A stretch of DNA of 64,000 nucleotides from Acanthochromis polyacanthus (GCF_021347895.1 NC_067122.1:13691983-13755982), one strand, 5' to 3'; shown: positions 1 through 10,725, counted from the stretch's first letter. Program-made: numbers and translations. Notes: generated by a model not told the origin, from the sequence alone.

Positions 1-263
1 ATCATACTTTAGTATGTCTTCCAAAATATGACAAAAACGTCATAGTTTAGTATGTCGTCCAAAGTTTGACAAAAATATCATAGTTTCGTATGTCGCCCAA
101 AATTTGATAAAAACGTCATAGTTTTGTATGTCGTCTAAAATATGGAAAAAACATCGGTTTCATATGTCGTCCAAAATATGGAGAAAACGTCATAATTTAG
201 TATGTCGTCCAAAATATGACAAAAACCTCATAGTTTAGTATGTCATCAAAAAGTGTGGAAAAA

Positions 264-392
264 GGGGTACCTGTTTAGCTCAATGGGTTAAGCAGGTGAA
301 CCATGTATAGGGACTTGGGTTTGATTCCTGCTTGTGACCCTTTGCTTCATGTCATTCCTCATTTCCTGTCTCTCTCTTACTTTGTCTATCAA
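264..392 (+). mobile_element. tRNA-derived SINE unit 1 (short form)
   Basis: The unit begins GGGGTACCTG and has an A-box-like TAGCTCAATGG at 276 and a B-box-like GGTTTGATTCC at 318. It ends in a tail reading TTTCCTGTCTCTCTCTTAC then TTTGTCTATCAA. Satellite flanks it on both sides. It belongs to the short form, which lacks about 19 bp between the boxes. Confidence 0.85.
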
Positions 393-895
393 GCCAAGAC
401 AAGTCATAGTTTAGTATGTCACCCAAAATATGATAAAAACGTCACAGTTTAGTGTCTCGTCCAAAATATGACAAAAACGTCATAGTTTAGTATATCGCCC
501 AAAATATGATAAAAATGTCACAGTTTAGTGTGTCGTCCAAAATATCATAAAAACATCACAGTTTAGCATGTCGACGAAAATGTGACAAAAATGTCATACT
601 TTAGTATGTCGTCCAAAATATGACAAAAACATCATAGTTTAGTATGTCTTCCAAAATATGACATAAACATCATAGTTTAGTATGTCGTCCAAAATATGAC
701 AAAAACGTGATCGTTTAGTATGTCGTCCAAAATATGACAAAAACATCATAGTTTAGTATGTCGCCCAAAATTTGATAAAAACGTCATAGTTTTGTATGTC
801 GTCTAAAATATGACAAAAACTTCATAATTTAGTATGTCTTCCAAAATATGACAAAAACGTCATAGTTTAGTAAGTCATCAAAAAGTGTGGAAAAA

Positions 896-1044
896 GGGGT
901 ACCTGTTTAGCTCAATGGGTTAAGCAGGTGAACCATGTATAGAAACTGCTCTCTGATGCAGTGGCCTGGGTTCGATTCCTGCTTGTGGCCATTTGCTTCA
1001 TGTCTTCCCTCATTTCCTGTCTCTCTCTCTCACTTTGTCTATCA
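896..1044 (+). mobile_element. tRNA-derived SINE unit 2 (full form)
   Basis: The A-box-like TAGCTCAATGG is at 908 and the B-box-like GGTTCGATTCC is at 969-979, followed by the pyrimidine-rich tail ending TCTATCAA. The B box keeps the canonical GGTTCGANTCC form. The 61-nt spacing between box starts is longer than in a normal tRNA. Confidence 0.88.
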
Positions 1045-2325
1045 AAAAAAGTCATAGACAAGTATTTTACCCAAAATATGATAAAAACGTCACAGTTCAG
1101 TGTGTCGTCCAAAATATGACAAAAACGTCATAGTTTCGTATATCGCCCAAAATATGATAAAAATGTCACAGTTTAGTGTGTCGTCCAAAATATGATAAAA
1201 ACATCACAGTTTAGCATGTCGACGAAAATGTGACAAAAATGTCATAGTTTAGTATGTCATCCAAAATATGACAAAAACGTCATAGTTTCGTATATCGCCC
1301 AAAATATGATAAAAAATGTCACAGTTTAGTGTGTCGTCCAAAATATGATAAAAACATCACAGTTTAGCATGTCGACGAAAATGTGACAAAAATGTCATAG
1401 TTTAGTATGTCATCCAAAATATGACGAAAACGTCATAGTATGTCGACGAAAACGTGACAAAAATGTCAGAGTTTGGTATGTCGTCCAAAATATGACAAAA
1501 ACGTCATAGTTTAGTATGTCGTCCAAAATATGGAAAAAACGTCATAGTTTAGTATGTCATCCAAAATATGTCAAAAACGTCATAGTTTAGTATGTCGTCC
1601 AAAATATGGAAAAAACGTCTTAGTTTAGTATGTCGCCCAAAATTTGATAAAAACGTCATAGTTTAGTATGTCGTCCAAAGTTTGACAAAAACATCATAGT
1701 TTCGTATGTCCCCCAAAATTTGATAAAAACGTCATAGTTTAGTATGTCGTTCAAAATATGGAAAAAACGTCTTAGTTTAGTATGTCGCCCAAAATTTGAT
1801 AAAAACATCATACTTTTGTATGTCGTCCAAAATATGGAGAAAACATCATACTTTAGTATGTCTTCCAAAATATGACAAAAACGTCATAGTTTAGTATATC
1901 GCCCAAAATATGATAAAAATGTCACAGTTTCGTGTGTCGTCCAAAATATGATAAAAACATCACAGTTTAGCATGTCGACAAAAATGTCATAGTTTAGTAT
2001 GTCGTCCAAAATATGACAAAAACGTCATAGTTTTGTATGTCGTCCAAAATATGGAGAAAACATCATACTTTAGTATGTCTTCCAAAATATGACAAAAACG
2101 TCATAGTTTAGTATGTCGTCCAAAGTTTGACAAAAACATCATAGTTTCGTATGTCGCCCAAAATTTGATAAAAACATCATAGTTTTGTATATCGTCTAAA
2201 ATATGGAAAAAAACATCGGTTTCATATGTCGTCGAAAATATGGAGAAAACGTCGTAATTTAGTATGTCGTCCAAAATATGACAAAAACCTCATAGCTTAG
2301 TATGTCATCAAAAAGTGTGGAAAAA

Positions 2326-2454
2326 GGGGTACCTGTTTAGCTCAATGGGTTAAGCAGCTGAGCCATGTATAGGGATTTGGGTTTGATTCCTGGTTGTGAC
2401 CCTTTGCTTCATGTCATCCCTCATTTCCTGTCTCTCTCTTACTTTGTCTATCAA
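2326..2454 (+). mobile_element. tRNA-derived SINE unit 3 (short form)
   Basis: This is the counterpart of unit 1 in block B. It has the same short internal spacing and tail, with small changes (AGCAGCTGAGCC, TGGTTGTGACC). Confidence 0.85.
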
Positions 2455-2957
2455 GCCAAGACAAGTCATAGTTTAGTATGTCACCCAAAATATGATAAAA
2501 ACGTCACAGTTTAGTGTCTCGTCCAAAATATGACAAAAACGTCATAGTTTAGTATATCGCCCAAAATATGATAAAAATGTCACAGTTTAGTGTGTCGTCC
2601 AAAATATCATAAAAACATCACAGTTTAGCATGTCGACGAAAATGTGACAAAAATGTCATACTTTAGTATGTCGTCCAAAATATGACAAAAACATCATAGT
2701 TTAGTATGTCTTCCAAAATATGACATAAACATCATAGTTTAGTATGTCGTCCAAAATATGACAAAAACGTGATCGTTTAGTATGTCGTCCAAAATATGAC
2801 AAAAACATCATAGTTTAGTATGTCGCCCAAAATTTGATAAAAACGTCATAGTTTTGTATGTCGTCTAAAATATGACAAAAACTTCATAATTTAGTATGTC
2901 TTCCAAAATATGACAAAAACGTCATAGTTTAGTAAGTCATCAAAAAGTGTGGAAAAA

Positions 2958-3106
2958 GGGGTACCTGTTTAGCTCAATGGGTTAACCAGGTGAACCATGT
3001 ATAGAAACTGCTCTCTGATGCAGTGGCCTGGGTTCGATTCCTGCTTGTGACCATTTGCTTCACGTCTTCCCTCATTTCCTGTCTCTCTCTCTCACTTTGT
3101 CTATCA
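2958..3106 (+). mobile_element. tRNA-derived SINE unit 4 (full form)
   Basis: This is the counterpart of unit 2 in block B. The B box GGTTCGATTCC is intact. The A-box region has one change nearby, GGTTAACCAGG. Confidence 0.88.
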
Positions 3107-4439
3107 AAAAAAGTCATAGACAAGTATTTTACCCAAAATATGATAAAAACGTCACAGTTCAGTGTGTCGTCCAAAATATGACAAAAACGTCATAGTTTCG
3201 TATATCGCCCAAAATATGATAAAAATGTCACAGTTTAGTGTGTCGTCCAAAATATGATAAAAACATCACAGTTTAGCATGTCGACGAAAATGTGACAAAA
3301 ATGTCATAGTTTAGTATGTCATCCAAAATATGACAAAAACGTCATAGTTTCGTATATCGCCCAAAATATGATAAAAAATGTCACAGTTTAGTGTGTCGTC
3401 CAAAATATGATAAAAACATCACAGTTTAGCATGTCGACGAAAACGTGACAAAAATGTCAGAGTTTGGTATGTCGTCCAAAATATGACAAAAACGTCATAG
3501 TTTAGTATGTCGTCCAAAGTTTGACAAAAACGTCATAATTTAGTATGTCATCCAAAATATGTCAAAAACGTCATAGTTTAGTATGTCGTCCAAAATATGG
3601 AAAAAACGTCTTAGTTTAGTATGTCGCCCAAAATTTGATAAAAATGTCATAGTTTTGTATGTCGTCCAAAATATGGAGAAAACATCATACTTTAGTATGT
3701 CTTCCAAAATATGACAAAAACGTCATAGTTTAGTATGTCGTCCAAAGTTTGACAAAAACATCATAGTTTCGTATGTCGCCCAAAATTTGATAAAAACGTC
3801 ATAGTTTAGTATGTAATCCAAAATATGCCAAAAACGTCATAGTTTAGTATGTCGTTCAAAATATGGAAAAAACGTCTTAGTTTAGTATGTCGCCCAAAAT
3901 TTGATAAAAACGTCATAGTTTTGTATGTCGTCCAAAATATGGAGAAAACATCATACTTTAGTATGTCTTCCAAAATATGACAAAAACGTCATAGTTTAGT
4001 ATGTCGTCCAAAGTTTGACAAAAACATCATAGTTTCGTATGTCGCCCAAAATTTGATAAAAACGTCATAGTTTTGTATGTCGTCTAAAATATGGAAAAAA
4101 CATCATACTTTAGTATGTCTTCCAAAATTTGACAAAAACGTCATAGTTTAGTATGTCGTCCAAAGTTTGACAAAAACGTCATAGTTTAGTATGTCTTCCA
4201 AAATATGACAAAACGTCATAGTTTAGTATGTCGTCCAAAGTTTGACAAAAACATCATAGTTTCGTATGTCGCCCAAAATTTGATAAAAACGTCATAGTTT
4301 TGTATGTCGTCTAAAATATGGAAAAAACATTGGTTTCATATGTTGTCCAAAATATGGAGAAAACGTCATAATTTAGTATGTCGTCCAAAATATGACAAAA
4401 ACCTCATAGTTTAGTATGTCATCAAAAAGTGTGGAAAAA

Positions 4440-4568
4440 GGGGTGCCTGTTTAGCTCAATGGGTTAAGCAGGTGAACCATGTATAGGGACTTGGGTTTGA
4501 TTCCTGCTTGTGACCCTTTGCTTCATGTCATCCCTCATTACCTGTCTGTTTCTCACTTTGTCTATCAA
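4440..4568 (+). mobile_element. tRNA-derived SINE unit 5 (short form, GTGCC subtype)
   Basis: This short form starts GGGGTGCCTG and has a tail with CATTACCTGTCTGTTTCTC. Unit 9 shares both features, so the two are sister copies 2739 bp apart. Confidence 0.85.
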
Positions 4569-5096
4569 GCCAAGACAAGTCAAAGTTGAGTGTGTCACCC
4601 AAAATATGATAAAAACATCACAGTTTAGTGTCTTGTCCAAAATATGACAAAAACGTCATAGTTAAGTATATCGCCCAAAATATGATAAAAATGTCACAGT
4701 TTAGTGTGTCGTCCAAAATATGATGAAAACATCACAGTTTAGCATGTCGACAAAAATGTCATAGTTTAGTATGTCGTCCAAAATATGACAAAAACGTCAT
4801 AGTTTTGTATGTCGTCCAAAATATGGAGAAAACATCATACTTTAGTATGTCTTCCAAAATATGACAAAAACGTCATAGTTTAGTATGTCGTCCAAAGTTT
4901 GACAAAAACATCATAGTTTCGTATGTCGCCCAAAATTTGATAAAAACGTCATAGTTTTGTATGTCGTCTAAAATATGGAAAAAACATCGGTTTCATATGT
5001 CGTCCAAAATATGGAGAAAACGTCATAATTTAGTATGTCGTCCAAAATATGACAAAAACCTCATAGCTTAGTATGTCATCAAAAAGTGTGGAAAAA

Positions 5097-5225
5097 GGGG
5101 TACCTGTTTAGCTCAATGGGTTAAGCAGGTGAACCATGTATTGGGACTTGGGTTTGATTCCTGGTTGTGACCCTTTGCTTCATGTCATCCCTCATTTCCT
5201 GTCTCTCTCTTACTTTGTCTATCAA
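5097..5225 (+). mobile_element. tRNA-derived SINE unit 6 (short form)
   Basis: This is the counterpart of units 1 and 3 in block C. The leader reads GTGAACCATGTATTGGGACT and the B-box-like string is GGTTTGATTCC. Confidence 0.85.
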
Positions 5226-5728
5226 GCCAAGACAAGTCATAGTTTAGTATGTCACCCAAAATATGATAAAAACGTCACAGTTTAGTGTCTCGTCCAAAAT
5301 ATGACAAAAACGTCATAGTTTAGTATATCGCCCAAAATATGATAAAATTGTCACAGTTTAGTGTGTCGTCCAAAATATCATAAAAACATCACAGTTTAGC
5401 ATGTCGACGAAAATGTGACAAAAATGTCATACTTTAGTATGTCGTCCAAAATATGACAAAAACATCATAGTTTAGTATGTCTTCCAAAATATGACATAAA
5501 CATCATAGTTTAGTATGTCGTCCAAAATATGACAAAAACGTGATCGTTTAGTATGTCGTCCAAAATATGACAAAAACATCATAGTTTAGTATGTCGCCCA
5601 AAATTTGATAAAAACGTCATAGTTTTGTATGTCGTCTAAAATATGACAAAAACTTCATAATTTAGTATGTCTTCCAAAATATGACAAAAACGTCATAGTT
5701 TAGTAAGTCATCAAAAAGTGTGGAAAAA

Positions 5729-5877
5729 GGGGTACCTGTTTAGCTCAATGGGTTAAGCAGGTGAACCATGTACAGAAACTGCTCTCTGATGCAGTGGCCT
5801 GGATTTGATTCCTGCTTGTGGCCATTTGCTTCATGTCTTCCCTCATTTCCTGTCTCTCTCTCTCACTTTGTCTATCA
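5729..5877 (+). mobile_element. tRNA-derived SINE unit 7 (full form)
   Basis: This is the counterpart of units 2 and 4 in block C. The B box has changed to GATTTGATTCC, so its internal promoter is weaker than in unit 2. Confidence 0.85.
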
Positions 5878-6718
5878 AAAAAAGTCATAGACAAGTATTT
5901 TACCCAAAATATGATAAAAACGTCACAGTTCAGTGTGTCGTCCAAAATATGACAAAAACGTCATAGTTTCGTATATCACCCAAAATATGATAAAAATGTC
6001 ACAGTTTAGTGTGTCGTCCAAAATATGATAAAAACATCGCAGTTTAGCATGTCGACGAAAATGTGACAAAAATGTCATAGTTTAGTATGTCGTCCAAAAT
6101 ATGACTAAAACGTCGTAGTTTAGTATGTCGACGAAAACGTGACAAAAATGTCATACTTTAGTATGTCTTCCAAAATATGGAGAAAACTTCATACTTTAGT
6201 ATGTCTTCCAAAATATGACAAAAACGTCATAGTTTAGTATGTCGTCCAAAGTTTGACAAAAACATCATAGTTTCGTATGTCGCCCAAAATTTGATAAAAA
6301 CATCATAGTTTAGTATGTCTTCCAAAATATGACATAAACATCATAGTTTAGTATGTCGTCCAAAATATGACAAAAACGTGATCGTTTAGTATGTCGTCCA
6401 AAATATGACAAAAACATCATAGTTTCGTATGTCGCCCAAAATTTGATAAAAACATCATAGTTTAGTATGTCTTCCAAAATATGACATAAACATCATAGTT
6501 TAGTATGTCGTCCAAAATATGACAAAAACGTGATCGGTTAGTATGTCGTCCAAAATATGACAAAAACATCATAGTTTAGTATGTCGCCCAAAATTTGATA
6601 AAAACGTCATAGTTTTGTATGTCGTCTAAAATATGACAAAAACTTCATAATTTAGTATGTCTTCCAAAATATGACAAAAACGTCATAGTTTAGTAAGTCA
6701 TCAAAAAGTGTGGAAAAA

Positions 6719-6866
6719 GGGGTACCTGTTTAGCTCAATGGGTTAAGCAGGTGAACCATGTATAGAAACTGCTCTCTGATGCAGCGGCCTGGGTTTGATT
6801 CCTGCTTGTGGCCATTTGCTTCATGTCTTCCCTCATTTCCTGTCTCTCTCTCACTTTGTCTATCAA
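6719..6866 (+). mobile_element. tRNA-derived SINE unit 8 (full form)
   Basis: This full-form unit lies 990 bp after unit 7. Its B-box-like string is GGTTTGATTCC and its tail is two bases shorter (TCTCTCTCTCAC). Confidence 0.85.
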
Positions 6867-7178
6867 TAAAAGTCATAGTCAAGTATTTTACCCAAAATAT
6901 GATAAAAACGTCACAGTTCAGTGTGTCGTCCAAAATATGACTAAAACGTCATAGTTTATTTAGTATGTCATCAAAAAATAGGAAAAAATGTCATACGTTA
7001 GTATGTCTTCCAAAATATGGAGAAAACGTCATAATTTAGTATGTAGTCCAAAATATGACATAAACATCATAGTTTAGTATGTCGTCCAAAATATGACAAA
7101 AACGTCATAGTTTCGTATATCGCCCAAAATATGACAAAAACATCATAGTTTAGTACATCATCAAAAAGTGTGGAAAAA

Positions 7179-7308
7179 GGGGTGCCTGTTTAAGCTCAAT
7201 GGGTTAAGCAGGTGAACCATGTATAGGGACTTGGGTTTGATTCCTGCTTGTGACCCTTTGCTTCATGTCATCCCTCATTACCTGTCTGTTTCTCACTTTG
7301 TCTATCAA
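7179..7308 (+). mobile_element. tRNA-derived SINE unit 9 (short form, GTGCC subtype)
   Basis: This is the sister copy of unit 5. One extra A in the A-box region (TTTAAGCTCAATGG) probably damages box A. Confidence 0.85.
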
Positions 7309-7377
7309 GCCAAGACAAGTCATAGTTGAGTGTGTCACCCAAAATATGATAAAAACATCACAGTTTAGTGTCTTTTA

Positions 7378-7490
7378 AACCATGTATAAGAGATGGGCTC
7401 CAACACAGCGCCCTGGGTTCGTTTCGCGCTCGTGGCCCTTTGCTTCGTGTCTTCCCCCATTTCCTGTCTCTCTCTCACTTTGTCTATCAA
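7378..7490 (+). mobile_element. 5'-truncated SINE unit 10
   Basis: The unit starts at AACCATGTATAAG without the A-box part. It keeps GGGTTCGTTTCGC and the tail ending TCTATCAA. The body (GATGGGCTCCAACACAGCGC) differs most from the other units, so it may be an independent insertion of a related SINE and not part of the block amplification. Confidence 0.75.
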
Positions 7491-7787
7491 GAAAAGTCAT
7501 AGTTCAGTATTGTATCCTCAATATGATAAAAACATGACACTTTATCAAAATATGACAAAAACATCATAGTTTAGTATGTCATCCAAAATATGGAAAAAAC
7601 ATCAGTTTTATATGTCGTCCAAAATATGGAAAAGACGTCATAGTTTAGTATGTCATCCAAAATACGACAAAAACGTGATAGTTTAGTATGCCGTCCAAAA
7701 TATGACAAAAACATCATAGTTTAGTATGTCGTCTAAAATTTGACAAAAATGTCATAGTTTAGTATGTCATCAAAAAGCATGGAAAAA

Positions 7788-7944
7788 GGGGTACCTATTT
7801 AGCCTATTTAGCTCAATGGGTTAAGCAGGTGAACCATGTATAGGAGCTGTTTTCTGATGCAGCGGCCCGGGTTCAATTCCTGCTTATGGCCGTTTGCTTC
7901 ATGTCTTCCCTCATTTCCTGTCTCTCTCTCACTTTGTCTGTCAA
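7788..7944 (+). mobile_element. tRNA-derived SINE unit 11 (full form)
   Basis: This full form carries a small direct duplication in front of the A box (CTATTTAGCCTATTTAGCTC). Its B-box-like string is GGTTCAATTCC. Confidence 0.85.
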
Positions 7945-8520
7945 AAAAAGTCATAGTTTAGTATTTTACCCAAAATATGATAAAAACGTCACAGTTTAGT
8001 GTGTCGTCCAAAATATGACTAAAACGTCATAGTTTAGTATGTCATCAAAAAATGGGAAAAAATGTCATACTTTAGTATGTTTTCCAAAATATGGAGAAAA
8101 CGTCATAGTTTAGTATGTCGTCCAAAATATGACAAAAACATCATAATTTAGTATGTATTCCAAAATATGACAAAAACGTCATAGTTTAGTATGTCGCCCA
8201 AAATATGATTAAAACGTCACAGTTTAGTGTGTCGCCCAAAATATGACAAAAACGTTATAGTTTAGTATGCCGTCCAAAGTTTGACAAAAACATCATAGTT
8301 TAGTATGTCATCCAAAATATGACTAAAACGTCATAGTTTGGTATGTCATCGAAAAATGGAAAAAAAAACATTATACTCGAGTATGTCATCCAAAATATGG
8401 AAAAAACGTCTTAGTTTAGTTTGTCATCCAAAATATGGAAAAAAACATCAGTTTCGTATGTTGTCCAAAATATAGAGGAAAATGTCATAGTTTAGTATGT
8501 CATCAAAAAGTGTTGAAAAA

Positions 8521-8667
8521 GGGGTACCTGTTTAGCTCAATGGGTTAAGCAGGTGAACCATGTATAGGAGCTGCTCTCTGATGCAGTGGCCCTGGTTAAA
8601 TTCCCGCTTGTGGCCATTTGCTTCATGTCTTCCCTCATTTCCTGTCTCTCTCTCACTTTGTCTATCA
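8521..8667 (+). mobile_element. tRNA-derived SINE unit 12 (full form)
   Basis: This is the last plus-oriented unit. The A box TAGCTCAATGG is intact. The B-box position reads GGTTAAATTCC, which has lost the conserved CG. Confidence 0.83.
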
Positions 8668-9564
8668 AAAAAAGTCATTGTTTAGTATTTTACCCAAAAT
8701 ATGATAAAAATGTCACAGTTTAGTGTGTCGTCCAAAATATAACTAAAACGTCAAAGTTTAGTATGTCATCAAAAAATGGGAAAAAATGTCATACTTTAGT
8801 ATGTCTTCCAAAATATGGAGAAAACGTCATAGTTTAGTACGTCATCCAAAATATGACAAAAACGTCATAATTTAGTATGTAGTCCAAAATATGACAAAAA
8901 CGTCATGGTTTAGTATGTCGCCCAAAATATGATTAAAACATCACAGTTTAGTGTGTCGTTCAAAATATGAAAAAAACGTCATGGTTTAGTATGTCGCCCA
9001 AAATATGACAAAAACGTCATAGTTTAGCATGTCGCCCAAAATATGACAAAAACGTCACAGTTTAGTATGTCGTCCAAAATATGACAAAAACGTCATAGTT
9101 GAGTATGTCGCCCAAAATTTGATAAAAACTTCATAATTTTGTATGTCGTCCAAAATATGGAGAAAATATCATACTTTAGTATGCCTTCCAAAATATGACA
9201 AAAACGTCATAGAGTTTAGTATGTCGTCCAAAGTTTGACAAAAACATCATTGTTTAGTATGTCATCCAAAATATGCCAAAAATGTCATAGTTTAGTATGT
9301 CGTCCAAAATATGGAAAAAATGTCTTCGTTTAGTATGTCATCCAAAATATGGAAAAAACATCAGTTTCGTATGTCGTCAAAAATATGGAAAAAACATCAG
9401 TTTCGTATGTCATCCAAAATATGGAAAAAAACGTCATAGTTTAGTATGTCGTCCAAATAAAATCACAAAAACATCATAGTTAAGTATGTCGTCCACAATG
9501 TGGGGGAAAAAAGTCGTAGCTTCGAATGTCTTCCAAAATCATCATAGTTTAGTTTTTCATCAAA

Positions 9565-9655
9565 GACCATCAGCTGGAATCAAACCTGCATCTCTGAGGT
9601 AGCCCTGTTTCTGAGTCGCCCACTCAACCGGTTGAGCTACCTGGGTACCTTCTTT
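9565..9655 (-). mobile_element. Inverted tRNA-like SINE head
   Basis: On the minus strand this reads GGTACCCAGGTAGCTCAACC, then GGTTGAGTGGGCGACTCAG, and ends with a B-box-like GGTTTGATTCC. It starts with the same GGTACC as the array SINEs but lacks their CT-rich tail, and the body is diverged. It lies in the opposite orientation to units 1-12. Confidence 0.7.
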
Positions 9656-9671
9656 TCACTTGTTGCATGAC

Positions 9672-9760
9672 ACACTGACATTTTAATGAGATTTTGGATG
9701 ACATACTAAACTATGACATTTTTGTCTTATTTTCGACAACATACTAAACTACTAGAAAAG
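9672..9760 (-). repeat. Inverted-orientation satellite monomers
   Basis: Strings such as GGATGACATACTAAACTATG and CGACAACATACTAAACTA are reverse complements of the main-array core. About two decayed monomers therefore lie head to head with the main array at its right edge. Confidence 0.85.
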
Positions 9761-9776
9761 CACTCGCACAGTGCAG

Positions 9777-10725
9777 TACTCCACCAAGGATACTGAGTTG
9801 ACGTATCATTTCTGACAGATGAAATATTCAACAAACAATTATCTTGTGCTGAGCACAGGCATGTGTTTTGCATGTGCATGTTATGCATGGATACCAAATG
9901 TAAATCACTCTTCTTAAGGTCTGTTGATCAGTTCATCCCTTTTGGCAAGCCTTTTTTTTGTTAGTGTTAAAATAACTGTTCCCTCCATGCTTTAATTTTG
10001 AAGGCATATTTTTAATGTTACAAGCTTTTATTTTATCAACATTCCAGCTTTCTTGACATGACGAAAACGTCGCTGACCAGTCCAAAAATTCAGGTAAAGA
10101 TGAAAGAAAACGGCTCCACGCTGTTGCTGTCCAGCAAAGGATGTGTCTAAACTTAGAAGTAGCCAGCTGGAATGGGGACAAGCTCTGACGATGTTTCCTG
10201 AAGAACAGAGTGAAAGACAGAAAGGTGAATTTGTGTTCAAAATAAGGCTGACAGCTGAACGTAAATAAAGGCCTTGTATAACATTAGGAGCTTCACCATT
10301 GTCTGACTGGGGTTTGCTACATTGTGTGACTGAAATATGTAGTGGGACTCAGAAACACCCCACAGTTTAATTAATTATTCCTTATATGATTTCTAACTGA
10401 TAAATCACAGTCAATTTGCAGTAGGATCTCAGTCATGTGATCGTCAGCAGGTAAGTGAAACAATGTTCACTTGTTGTCATGGTTACAGCGATGCCATGCC
10501 TGCAGCTATATCTGGCAATGGGAAATCCTTAACATAGCCGTGGATCCAGACTATTAGCCGCATTACTGTGAAAATTTATTGAGGTGATTCTGGTGTCATT
10601 TCTGGCTTTCCCTGAAAATTTCATCCAAATCCATTTGAGTAATGTTTCACACACAGACAGACAGACAGATTCACAGACAAACGTACGGCGATCGTCACAT
10701 AACTCCGTCGCTCCTTGGTGGAGTA
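9777..10725. mobile_element. Element of about 950 bp with 14-bp terminal inverted repeats
   Basis: TACTCCACCAAGGA at 9777-9790 is mirrored exactly by TCCTTGGTGGAGTA at 10712-10725. Inside the right end is a string of CAGACAGACAGACAG and a motif around CGGCGATCGTCACATAAC. This type of end recurs in fish and invertebrate repeat families as I remember them, but I cannot assign a superfamily. No coding frame of transposase type was recognised. It could be a non-autonomous DNA transposon, or a retroelement whose ends happen to be complementary. Confidence 0.6.

Larger units (their letters stand above)
1..1375 (+). repeat. Higher-order repeat block, copy A
   Basis: This stretch matches 2062-3437 almost base for base at an offset of 2061-2062. 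The match covers monomer variants in the same order, a short-form SINE (264-392) and a full-form SINE (896-1044). The unit is therefore much larger than the 38-bp monomer. The left end is cut by the window edge. Confidence 0.9.
2062..3437 (+). repeat. Higher-order repeat block, copy B
   Basis: This is the second copy of the block at 1-1375, with the same SINE pair 632 bp apart. One extra A near 2213 accounts for the change of offset from 2061 to 2062. After about 3437 the sequence jumps relative to copy A, with roughly two monomers missing. That points to unequal exchange inside the array. Confidence 0.9.
4834..6090 (+). repeat. Higher-order repeat block, copy C
   Basis: This is the third copy, offset 2771-2772 from copy B, again with a short-form and a full-form SINE 632 bp apart (5097 and 5729). 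A further partial copy of its right part lies about 990 bp downstream, around 6450-6967. Confidence 0.88.
1..9545 (+). repeat. 38-bp AT-rich minisatellite array
   Basis: The region is a tandem array of a 38-bp monomer whose core reads GTCATAGTTTAGTATGTCGT, followed by CCAAAATATGACAAAAAC. The period can be measured directly, for example from TTAGTATGTC at 601 to the same string at 639. Recurrent variants include GTCACAGTTTAGTGTGTC, CCAAAGTTTGAC, TATGGAGAAAAC and TATGATAAAAAC; they recur in a fixed order, which shows higher-order structure. The array is interrupted only by tRNA-derived SINE units. It runs off the left edge of the window, so its full length is unknown. Short open frames inside it are by-products of the repeat. 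A pericentromeric satellite or an interstitial minisatellite would both fit; no CENP-B-like box was seen. Confidence 0.97.

Noticed and set aside
896..1044. Functional tRNA gene
   Set aside because: Box spacing is too long in the full form, the arms do not fold into a normal cloverleaf by eye, and the unit carries a SINE-type tail repeated in the array.
912..6933. Repeated 66-67-codon minus-strand frames starting MDDTLNCDVF
   Set aside because: They are the same satellite/SINE junction read in antisense in each higher-order block. Conservation follows from DNA duplication, not from coding.
1..9545. CRISPR-like array
   Set aside because: The repeats are contiguous 38-bp units with no unique spacers, and the genome is vertebrate.
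1..9545. CENP-B box / proven centromere
   Set aside because: I did not see the CENP-B box pattern. A centromeric role cannot be judged from sequence alone.
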